DNA of 64,000 nucleotides from Harmothoe impar (Eukaryota; Annelida; Polychaeta; Phyllodocida; Polynoidae): assembly GCA_947462335.1 (NCBI GenBank), contig OX381704.1, positions 43,094,942-43,158,941 on the forward strand. The letters run 5' to 3'. Both the position numbers and the translations under genes were made by a program. The notes beneath the pieces were generated by a model. That model saw only the letters and a list, made by a program, of their open reading frames with translations, had not been told where the DNA came from and made no database searches. The first letter of the stretch is position 1; every line of letters starts with the position of its first letter. This document shows positions 1 to 11,200 of this stretch, in pieces.

Positions 1-922
1 TATCAGTAGTAACCAGTTGGCCCTATTTATGGGTGATTGGGGATTAAACAAACAAATAGTATAGGCAGTACAGTGCAGTGAGAGGCATAATAACATGCTT
101 GAACGGGCAATCCATATATGCCCTTATAAGGTACATTGTACTGGGGCAGGCAAAGGGGAAGGGGCAGAGGGAGGAGCACCTGGTCGTCACTGCAATGCCC
201 TCTAGGGTTGTCCAGTGCGAATACATTGCTAGTTTAATGATGATATTAATATCAGAGTACCAGTCACTAGGGCTCAGTATTACAAGATGGCGGATGATGT
301 TACTGATGGTTACTGAGATTGTTACTGATTTCCCCATAGCTGACCGGGCCTTAAGTACAGGTGCCCGGCAGGTAGAGGGGGAGCCCACGTGATCGGAAGT
401 TCATGTAACAGTGGTTTTCATTGGATAATATACATTTGACATTTGATTGGATAATTATATATTCATGGCTTTAAGATGGAGGTGCACTGGACAGCCGGTG
501 GGGGGGCCGGTGTCCAGTGCAGTATGGGCAATGGATTACATAATAAGATAATGTGCACACCTGGGGAGCTTTGTCACCTGCCGGTTAGTAGCACTTTAGC
601 TGCCTCAATTGGACCGGGGTGCTATACTGGCCAGGGGTGTGCGGATTACATGATTGTTTGTGTGTTGACCGTTAATCCTTGGGTCAGCATATTGTCCATT
701 GTTTGTGTTTGGGTGGCCGGTCAGTGCCTTGGCATCTGGGGCACCGACCGTTACCTTTGTATAGTCAGATAGGGGTCAGCTTGTGATCTATTGATTAATT
801 ATGCATGGGGGGAAGCTTGGCTTGGTTAATGAGAAATAGGTATGTCTGACGTTTATAAAGTGTACTTTGATGGGCATATGGATTGAAAATATGTATAAAG
901 TATTGTGCGTATTATAAATAAT
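1..922. other. intergenic region, no gene recognised
   Basis: No exon-like sequence with a recognisable product and good splice sites is seen. Short open frames here have no family resemblance. The stretch holds one strong short inverted repeat (see 483-521) and leads into the solo LTR at 923. Confidence 0.5.
483..521. repeat. short perfect inverted repeat (hairpin)
   Basis: TGCACTGGACA at 483-493 is the exact reverse complement of 511-521. Inside it, CCGG at 95-98 of the 400s block (495-498) pairs with 507-510 past a one-base bulge, leaving a G-rich loop of 8 nt. The stem is about 15 bp. It could be a cruciform or RNA hairpin, or the centre of a decayed palindromic element; no function is implied. 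Confidence 0.55.
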
Positions 923-1142
923 TGTAGAGGTCGCGGAAAACTTAGTCATTGGATCGGCCGGGAATCGAACCACACACCTCTCGCACCGGTGACAAACGTG
1001 CTAACCATTACACTACCAACCCTTGTCTGACTGTTCTCCGCTCCCTACGTTACTGGATCGGTATGGTACAGAGGGGGAGGATTACCCAGGTGTTTCACCC
1101 CTTCGGGCTCTCCACCAGGGTACGGGGAATCCGACCCCTACA
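923..1142 (-). mobile_element. solo LTR of a miniature LTR element carrying a tRNA-like gene
   Basis: A 220-bp copy of the terminal repeat found twice at 13464-13683 and 14113-14332; all three copies are exactly 220 bp. It runs TG...CA with short terminal inverted repeats (TGTAGAGGTC / GACCCCTACA) and is flanked by a 4-bp duplication, TAAT at 919-922 and TAAT at 1143-1146. That is the expected structure of a solo LTR left after recombination between two LTRs. Orientation is inferred from the tRNA-like gene and from the complete element. It contains a tRNA-like sequence at 950-1022 and a foldable segment at 1079-1132. Confidence 0.8.
950..1022 (-). tRNA. tRNA-like Pol III gene inside the solo LTR
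   Basis: On the minus strand exactly 73 nt fit the tRNA layout. The acceptor arms GGGTTGG and CCGATCC pair at all 7 positions (two G-U), followed by discriminator A. The D stem is GTGT/GCAC, and the A box is TAGTGTAATGG. The anticodon stem is weaker. The B box is a perfect GGTTCGATTCC. A T4 run follows 9 nt after the 3' end, a Pol III terminator. Oddities: two mismatches in the T stem, and position 33 is A instead of the usual U, so decoding in translation is doubtful. Overall it looks most like tRNA-Val or tRNA-Asp, but only loosely. This copy has the best B box of the three. Confidence 0.65.
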
Positions 1143-2040
1143 TAATAATAAATATGAATATTAATAATCATAAATCATAATTATGACGTCATATGCAAGA
1201 CGTAGCATTACGTAATACTTTGGTCGAAGGAGAAATAAGGGGTTTCGTGGTGTGACAATGGGGATTACAGTTAAGCTATAAAAAAGTGAATCTGGGTAGA
1301 GCCCGCAAAGCTATCGTCTATGATACAGAATTACTTTTTAAAAGATGGACCACTTATGGAAAACAGAGAAAATTCCTCCAATAGGCTTGTAGCACCATGT
1401 GGTAATGTATAAACGTTAAGATGTTTTTGAGTCACAAATAAACTGATGTCATTCTCAGAGCGTATGAAAGGAGTGTAGACTTGGATAGTCAAGATCGGGG
1501 GACAGAATAATGATGCATGTCACTGCATTATTGACAATTATGAATCCAAATACTAAGAAGTCATTATCAATTGGACATACTGGAAGGAGGGCTAGATAGC
1601 CTACGCCGGCTAGGACCAGCTAGGTCCCCACACCAGAAACAGTAGCGGATCCAGGGGAGGGGCCCCGGGAGGGGCGGGCACGCGCCCTGAAAATGGCCCT
1701 TGGTATGACTCTTAACTAGGCCTATATGAAATGTGGTCCAGAACCCTGCCTGTGCCACCCCCCCCCCCCCCAACCCCTCCACCCCCCGAGATAATTTTCT
1801 TGGCTGTGCCCCCCCCCCCCCCACCCCCAGACATGTGGCATAGGCATTAGGCCTAGGGCCAGGCCTATGAGGCTATGTAGCCTAACATTGCTTCTCCAGA
1901 TTCCCTCCTCCTTTGAAATTCCCTAAACCTTGGCACTTTCTGTGGATGACGGTTCCCTTTAACCCTCTTGAACGCACTCGAAAGATGCGCTCGTATTCGT
2001 CACAGGCGGGAACCTGCCGGTGCTGCCGGATAACATGCGC
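1143..2040. other. intergenic region, low-complexity C/G tracts
   Basis: No gene recognised. Contains C-rich runs at about 1757-1790 and 1808-1828 and a GGCCTA-rich segment near 1850-1885. The PTP gene promoter begins after this. Confidence 0.4.
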
Positions 2041-2065
2041 GTCCCCAGGTGGGCGATAATAGGCA

Positions 2066-2110
2066 ATCCAATGGGCGCTGCCATATTTGGTCACATGATC
2101 TGACTTCCGA
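2066..2110 (+). promoter_or_regulatory. candidate promoter with CCAAT, CArG and ETS motifs
   Basis: Upstream of the phosphatase start lie CCAAT followed by GGGCG (about 2067-2076), a perfect CArG box CCATATTTGG (2081-2090), a TCACATGA E-box-like word (2091-2098) and ACTTCCG (2103-2109), the reverse of an ETS core. CArG plus ETS about a dozen bases apart is the arrangement of serum response elements bound by SRF and ternary complex factors. The transcription start is inferred to lie between here and 2200; no TATA box is clear. Confidence 0.4.
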
Positions 2111-2204
2111 AATAAAGAATGGCCGAGTGAATCAAGAGCAGGACAGCGAGATGTGGACTTCCTGCTTTTCCTTGCGATTGCTGGACATGTAGTCGGTTAT
2201 AACC

Positions 2205-2213
2205 ATGGAGTAG
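2205..2213 (+). promoter_or_regulatory. minimal upstream ORF (Met-Glu-stop) before the PTP start
   Basis: ACCATGG at 2202-2208 is an optimal Kozak context, yet the frame is ATG GAG TAG and stops at 2213. The main ATG is at 2223, ten bases after that stop, in a good but weaker context (A at -3). Initiation at the main start would need leaky scanning or reinitiation. This may hold translation down; it applies only if the mRNA 5' end includes this segment. Confidence 0.5.
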
Positions 2214-2222
2214 CACGGGACA

Positions 2223-5200
2223 ATGTCGATAAAGGAGTGTCTGGAGGCCTTTGTGGCCCATGTTCAGTCTCTGAGAGAGGAGGATGAGGCTGGCGATGAT
2301 GGGTACACAAAGGAGTTTCAGGTGGGTAGCGGCCAGTGGCTCTCCTCCCAGTCTCAGTCACTCTGACAGAAACAACAACAACCCACTGCAGCAGTGACAA
2401 CTGGCTGTCAGATTCACACCCGGTGGTCCTGTTTGTGTGTATGTGGTGCTCTGATTAGATTGCCATACATTAACTATTGTTAGGGATAACTGGTGGTACA
2501 CTGAAAACCACCATAGCTTGAATTACAGTGATATTAAATCCATGAATGATGTAAAAACTGATGATCATGATTGATGCCAATGTCATGATGGGGAGGGATG
2601 AATGCATGGTGATGCTGAAGCTGTGTCTGTGTGATTGTAAAGGCTGCAGCCACAGAAGAAACTCTACAGACAGTGAGACAGTTTCTTGGCAACTGGTGTA
2701 GTCTTAAAGCTGTAAAGTGATCCATGGGTGGACTCTTCTGACATGTATGGTCACCGGTATATCTGTAAACTAGGCCTAATGGCATGTAGGCACTTTCATA
2801 CACATAGATCTAGTCATACATTCTCCCCATGATATTCTTTGAGAATCTCAAGTCAAGAGAGCAGCTGGACAGTACACGAAACAAAAGTACATTTATGATT
2901 GGTATTAACATCAGGCAGTCTATACTAGGCCTAGCCCTTTAGCATAGGGCGTATTACAGTACATGTTACATGGTGATGAACATGTGTAGGATAATAGAAT
3001 GATTTAATCATTTATACTTTAATTGACAACAATAATCTACAAGGATGTCATAACTGACATATGCCATAGACTATGCCCATGGCTATGTGCCATACAATCT
3101 AAAGAATATACTACCGGCACCTCATTTGCACTACATACTACAACATATATTCAACAAACTAGGTAGATCTATATGTATAGACCCTACAGACGTCTAATAT
3201 TCTTTGACCTATGTATTGGATCTATACAACTGAATACATTAAACATACAAACAACATACAGCAACAGAGACTTTTTCAGTCATACACACACATACACTTG
3301 ATACACAGACAGAGTTAGAGTATCATATATTATCATATAGGGAGTACCGGTACCGTACATGCTTACTGCACTGGGGACCCAACTTGCAGTATTGTATAAG
3401 CTAGAGGTATATCTATAAGTTATACCCACAAAAAAGCTATACCAATACAGCATGTATGGCCAAACACCTTGAGAATTAGGGAGTCAACATGGTGTAAGGA
3501 CTACGGGTAGGTGTAATATATTGAGTCTACAGCTAGCGAGATACCGATACCCATCAAAACTATGATAACTGTCTATAGTCTGTGGGGTGCATGTATTAAG
3601 TATCTAGAGACTGCAACATTAAATATCTTTTGTAGACACCCGATGTCCCATGGAAAAATAATGAAAGAAAATGTAGTTTCTCCAAATAAGGACCAATACA
3701 CAGTACTGAATGCGTCGCCGTAATTATATGGTATATAAACGTCTGTGTAACTTACAGTGTACGGTTTATACCTTGGACAAACGCTGATTCTCTCATCCTG
3801 AGGTCTCCCTCTGCATGGAAGTATCATATATTGTTAAAATATATTATATACCTACTGACAGACACGTACATAATTCTCACACAGAACTAAAAAAAAAAAA
3901 AAAAAGGACCTGTGGGCTCAATTCGGTTTTAGGACTGTCATTAGTACAGTACATTATACAACGTCTATATAGGAATGCACATGTTAAATATGTTTAACCC
4001 TTAGTTTACAGGGAATCAGATTGTAATTCTGGTAACCATGGTAACATTATCTGTTTGCACCACTTCAGATGCTCAAGCAGCAGAGTAACCTGTACCGGAT
4101 GGAGGGCACCTTCCCAACATCGGAAGGCGAACGGGAGTACAACAAGCGCAAAAACCGATACAAGGATATCCTGCCCTGTAGGTTTCATTTTTTATATATG
4201 ACATTATATGACCACTTACAACACACTGCTTTTAGTTATTTAAAAGCCACATATTAGTTTAATGAATTGGTTTGGACCCGCCCCCGGGGGGGGGGGGGTG
4301 AAAATAGATTGGGGTATGGAATTCTATTTTAAAAAGAAAGAAAAATCGTTCAAATCGATTATTTGACGAGCACGATAGAATTGATATGCCCTCGTTCTAT
4401 TGATATTGAATTGATATGGGCTGTGATGTTCTTGACTAGACAGCCTAAATTGTCGTGATTTGGGAGTCATTAAAACAGCATTAATTATAGATTTTGCAGT
4501 ACTGATTGCCTCCTATATATATATATGGCTAATAGTTGTGGTGTTTTGTCTTTCCAGTTGATTATACACGAGTTGTTTTACCCACCATCCCTGGCCTCCT
4601 TGGGTCAGACTACATCAACGCCAATTTCATGAAGGTAACACACCCCTAACCTTTCAATACAAATGAAATTGATTTATCATATATTAAATTTAAGAATAAA
4701 TCAGTAGTCCAATTACAGTTTTAAATTCCTCTTACCCAGTACGCTGTAAAAAAGCACTACGAATTGTACCAGTCACGAGTAAGGGACAGTAAGGGTTACC
4801 GATGATTTCCCATGTTCCGCATAGTTTGCCAGTTTCTCACTTCACATGTCGATGTGTTTAATGTACGATATGTTTTCATTGGAGCCACATATGTGAGATG
4901 TAGAAGGAAGCAAAACTCTAGCATAATTCCAGATAGATTGTAATTGGGTTTCTATGGTACATTTCAGTTTAGTATCTGATGACAGGGCATAGTCTCGTTA
5001 ATAGATATCAAAATCATAACCTAGCGACCACATCCTCAATGTATAAGGAAGCGTCTATGTAGATTTTTTCTTTATCTCAGAGGGGTCATACACGATATAC
5101 GATGACGATAGCCTATATCAGGCCTCTTTAAGTTTAAGTGACAAGAGATATAACCATATCTTGATGATAAGCTATCTGATACAATTCATGACTTCATCTT

Positions 5201-8200
5201 CATCAGTTCTCCTTGACTTTGCATCGATTTATGTGACGGGATAACGTTTTAGAATCACAGTCCAATGGCTTTCAAGATTGTGCATTGAATAGTTGGTGTC
5301 CATGTACTAAACCTAGACCTTTTAATAGGAGCCAATGTGTTTATTAAAAAAAAGTGACACTCATCTTAGAATCCCTATATCACCATCATTGGGTTGCGAT
5401 TTTAATGCTTAAGAATTGTATCAAACATAGAAGACTTTCTATACCGTACCCCTGGAAAATGTGCTCTATGATATTGACGGAAAAAATAATGGCACTGGGA
5501 ACTCAACACTGAGCGTCCACTTAGAGGATTGCAAGATAACCAGTATTTTATAAGGCCGAGAAAGGAACCCAACATCCTCTCTTGTTTCCATGTATTCCTT
5601 TGTATTTTGTTACTCATCTGGACTCTAAATCAATGTTAACATGTTAATATTGACAGGGTGCGACAGGTGAAACTGCGTACATGGCGTCGCAGGGCCCGCT
5701 CACCCACACCGTGGCCGACTTCTGGCGGCTCATCTGGTACAAGAAGGTGAAGGTCATCATCATGACGGCCAACGAGTATGAAGGCGGCAAGATGAAGTGT
5801 GCCTGCTACTGGCCCAAGACACCCGAAGAACGCCAGTACGGTGACGTCTCTGTTACCCTGGTCAGTACACAGATATTTGTGTACATGTATTAGATTAGTA
5901 GGAGACAAGGACCGATGATGTCCTTCCAGCACAGGGAAAAAAAAGGGGGGAAGAAAGAAGCATTTCTATGTTAAAAATCGCGTATTGTTCTGCATAAAGT
6001 TCAGATCACTCCTTGCTTATCATATACCGATCAATTTATAACACTAGACCTCATTTATGAATCCTAGATCTTATTGGCCTACTGATAATACTTAGGTTTG
6101 GGAGAATCACTAAAAAATTAACGGTTGTGTTGCATCTTTTGCTAGATGGATGAACATGAACGCGGCAGCAAAGACTTTATCGTTAGACAGCTGTGTGCGA
6201 AGAAGGGGGATGAAGTACGCATTATACATCAGCTTCACTACATCGCATGGCCTGACCACGCTGTGCCCGCGTCCGTCAAACCCCTACTGGAGATGGTCGC
6301 ACTCGCACGCGATATACAACCTGAAGACCTCCCACCTTTACTTGTCCATTGCAGGTTTGTAATTAAACATACAAATTCGATGTAATTTCCATAATCCATT
6401 TCCATGTTTACTTCTATCTTTGTAAGTTAGAAATATAAGGGTATGTTTCATGTATTATACACTCTGTGTGGAGATGGAAGAAGTGCACATGTTTAGTTGA
6501 TGAAGCCAACAGTATTATAACTAGGTTTTCACCTTTCAGTGCCGGTTGTGGACGCACCGGAACACTTTGTGCCATAGATTACGCATGGACCCTACTAAAA
6601 ATGGGGGTAAGGTTGTGCATAACAATAGTATTAACACATAGGCATTGTTCGCTGAAAATATATCATGTAGAGATTCATTTTATGCTATATGTACATTATT
6701 AGTCTTTAGCTTCAGGCTGAATTTTTGGTATCACCTGCTCAAATCACATTGCACCACGTAGTCATTACACTAATAATTAGACTTTTCAGTTCGTGGAGGT
6801 TTCTACAACAAAATAATCAGACTGCTGTACTAACTAATAATATTAAGGTAGAAAATGTTTTGACATCTAAGGAAGCGTTTTTATTTTGAGTCCTTATTTT
6901 TCGTGAATATATGGACTGATAATATTGTAACGCCCATTTCAGCAAATAACACCGGATTTAAGTTTGTACGACATAATTTACGAGATGAGACGACAACGAC
7001 CATCGAGTGTGCAGGCCCTGGTGAGTTGCTCATTCCTTATCACTCCTATTATAGACAGCATTATGTGTATGAGGGTAGACTTCCAATAAAAAAGAGAAGA
7101 TTTTGTGACAAAACAATATATTAAGAGCCTTGGAAATACATGTCCCTGTTGGCAACTAAGTGTTGTGGGATAACTTCTTACATCAATTGTACTGTGAAGT
7201 GATGCATCATTCATATGACCGTTTAACCATGTGGTTAATCCAGATATGAATACCAGGATGTCAGACATACTTAGTTTAGGCCAAGAAATGCAAATTGATG
7301 TCCACCTGCAAAAACGTCTAATCCTGTATTGATATACCGTACAGAATAAGCTAGCAGCGTTGTACCCGCACACTCAGCTGTCAACTATTCCTGAACTTAT
7401 AGTGCAAACCCGCTGACATAACTTCATAGTGCAAAGATACTAAGATATCACGGAACTAGAACGACACTGTATCCTGAAAGATTTGTTTTGGTTTCTATAT
7501 CATGTAATTAAGGTTCACAGCCACCCTCTATCCTTTCATGTACACAACCTACCGTTTTCCAAATACTGGGTGAAATCCTTAGATCTATACTCAACAGAAA
7601 ATGATTGGGATCATATGCCTATTGTGAGTGGTAATCCTCTGTATCTGCTGAAATTATTTGAAACAATGAATGTATTTTATTACAATACATACAACACAAG
7701 AGTTACTATGCTCAAGTACTGAAATTGCCGTATTCCATGCCCCCATGGAATACAGTGTAGCAGTATTCCATGGCCTACGGCTATGGCATCACTAAACTAA
7801 AGTATCTTAGACAATTTTCACATGTATATATGCAAAGGTCCACTCAGCAGAGTCTGTGTTCCTCGCTTGTTGAAGCCTAACACGGGGTTGCCTGCCTGTG
7901 TACCCAGGGCCGCTATGGTGTACCACAAGTGTTGAACCACATACAGGTGTTGATGATAAGTACGTGAGGTATGTCTGATGAGGGTCTCCCACTCCACAGC
8001 TCTCAGTCTAAGTAGAGATAATAGAGGTCCCAGATAAAACTGTGTAATCAAGGAATTATGGCAATATCCTGCAGATACATGTAGTTTGCCGAAGATCTTC
8101 CTGATTATTTCCCCACCAGGAATTGGCATCTCTGAGTATTAATGTAAATCCATAACAACCTGGTCTCCTTGCTTGGATAAAAACATTGCTAGTTAGATAG

Positions 8201-11200
8201 TTAATCTAATAATTGGGAAGACTAAGAAAATGAGGTTCTATAATGATTCAAAAGTTCTACCTTTGGTACAGAATGTATTTGAACTCTTGATCATACCTAA
8301 CTAAAATAGGACCGACCCCAACTTTTTTGACAGTTTATATAAGAGAATATACATTTTTCTGGGGAAAAAAAGAAGTTAACCATTCAAGGGCCGCATAGTG
8401 CATTAATGCATTACCGTATTCGACGTAATAAGCGCCCTCCCCCTAATAAGCGCCCCCCCCTTTTTCAGATTTCCCCCAGATTTTTTCAATGTGATCCTCC
8501 GATTTTGGTACTGATTTTCACACATGTGTGTAATATAGAGCAGTTCACACCTGTACAGGTGTTAAGGCGAAGTCAGATGTGAAGTCATAGGGGTGTGTAG
8601 AAGCCTTGTAGAGGCCTCTGAGGTTTGTATATGACAGCCATGGGGGGCGCTTATTAGAATGAATATTTGAGGCTTATTTTTGCACTTAAAATAATTTTTT
8701 AAGCGCCCAGGGCGCTTATTACGTCGAATACGGGTATGCCCTTTATGCTCATAATGGATGAATGCAGTCACGGTGAGTAACTTCCCAGTAGTACAATCAA
8801 GCATCATGCCGACCGCTCTGGGTTGATGCATTCCCGAAGGTTCAGCATGGTGCATGAATGCAGCACTGGCGACTGGCGGGTAGACTCAAAGGGTTGGATG
8901 CATACATCATGCCGGCCAACGGCATAACTGCATAAAGCACAATGCATCCGATAAGGGTTAAAACGTCCTCCATGTTACAGAGATGTCCACCAGGCAGTCT
9001 ATGGTACAAGCATCTCCTGTTTCTGCCTCTCTAGTGCCACCTGGAGTTTGTCTGCAGTACTCACATGACTATGTATGCGGCCCTTGGATTCTGAATCTTT
9101 TTCTTTTTTTTCTACCTTCTCAATGTGAGTTATAGGAAAATGCCAGGTTGGGGGTATGGGCCTTTGCTTAAAAGATTGTGCACCGGTAGTCTTTGTTTCA
9201 AACGAATGAGAGCCTGCCTTTGGTACCCTTAGTTAGTACCTAGTGTGATTCAGCCGGCTGCCAAAGACATTTAATAGTCCGGGAGCCAGTATTGAAAAAG
9301 CCCCTTAAAATGGAAATTCGTTGCACCCCCCCTGTAACAAGCGTCACATAGTATCAAATGAAAGGTAAGACCCTAGGCTTTCAGTTTTGACAAATGGCTA
9401 GTCTGGGGAGGACCAGCATGTTACACTTAAATGCCCGTTTCCATGGCAACCAATATTTTCAATATTTTCAACAAAATATCAATAATTAATTTTTGATTCT
9501 AATTATCTTGAGAACCGTTATAGCTGGACATTTGAAATTTTGACATGAGACTAATATATTCGGCCCCTATCTGTAAAAATAAATATTTGACCTTGGTCAA
9601 GGTCAAGGTCATCTGATTTGACCTTGAAAGTGAAAATTTGCTCCAAATACTACCTGTGAGTGTTTTAACTCAAAACAAAGAAAATGGCAATCTATAGTTG
9701 TAGCTGGACATTGGAAAATTTGATATGAGACTCATATGTCACGCCCCATTTAATGGGGAAAAGTTATTTGACCTTGGTCAAGGTCAAGGTCACATGATAT
9801 GACCTTGAAAGTGAGAATATCCTTAAAATACTTGCATTTGTTGAAATTTGATGTGAATTATATGAGAACCGGAAGTGGTAGATGCATGAACTAAAAACTA
9901 CACAACAGCTAGCCTGACAGTGGGTCATCGGCTGTATTGACCAAGCATAGATATAATTTACACCTGTTTCATGTAAAGTGAAATATTTATCTACCGTAAT
10001 TATGTACAAGTTGAAATACTTCATGAAATACACGGGTGTTGAAATATGTGAGAGAAATTGTTAAATCTTAAGAATCTGTGGTCAATAAAGTCAAATTTGT
10101 TCAAAAAAAAAAAGAACTCTCAACATTATAAAGGCAGATACATTGAACCCCATTGAATGGGAATACATCATATGACCTTGGTCAAGGTCAAGGTCATATA
10201 ATAAGACCTTGAAGTTGAGAAAACACTTGTGTAAGACAGAAAAATGTCAATCTTGGAAATTCAGGGGCGTGGCAACCGGGGGGGACTGGGGGGACATGTC
10301 CCCCCCACTTTTGACAAACCCCAAAAAAGGTCAAACCAAAAATGTCAAGTAAAAAGGGGTCAAAAAGGGTCAAAACACCCCTCAGTCCCCCCTACTTTGA
10401 AAATGCTTGCCACGCCCCTGAAATTGGATACACAAAAAGCAGGTATTTTGAGTCAGACTCAGCTTTTCTTTTGGTACCAAACATGCCAATGTAAGGTGTG
10501 GCTTATACATGAGTTTTTATAAATATACCACAGTACCATATAAGCAGTATTCAGAACCCCTCTGTGGCTATATAATTTGCCAAAGCTAGTGGTGCGGCTA
10601 ATACACAAATCAGGCTTAAACATGTCAGGTTGAGATGTCAAGATGTTTGTGGCACTGGTAGTTTGCATGTAGGATGCCTCTTTAACCCTTTAGGGCCGAC
10701 CAAAAAAAAGATTTTCTGGTGATGGGGCCGGGATATTTTTACAAAATCTTACCCTGGGCCGAGCCTTTGCTGCATCCCATAGAGTTACGATGACTATAGT
10801 CAATGCTCTGCCCCCCATGGTGACAACTATAGTCTATGCTCGGCCCCCCATGGTGTCGACTATAGTCGATGCCCGGCCCTAAAGGGTTAAGCTTTTGGCC
10901 GTTTGTCTTCATTGTTTCTGCAAAACAGCCTCAGATGTTTGCAAGTTTTCATGTGCTCACTTGAGTGGCTTAATTCTACCCATTGGGCAGAGGACACTTG
11001 TTGAACCGTTTCTCAATAAATTACACATCTTCAGCAGAAAGTTATACCGGTCAAATATCACATGGATATGATGGCAGGATTGACTGCATGGTTTAATGAG
11101 TATCTGCAATATATATGACATGTCCTGGGGAAAAGGGACCTTAGTTCACCCTGCAATAAGGTCCCTTTTTGCAGATCGTACCACATATGTTGTCCAACCT

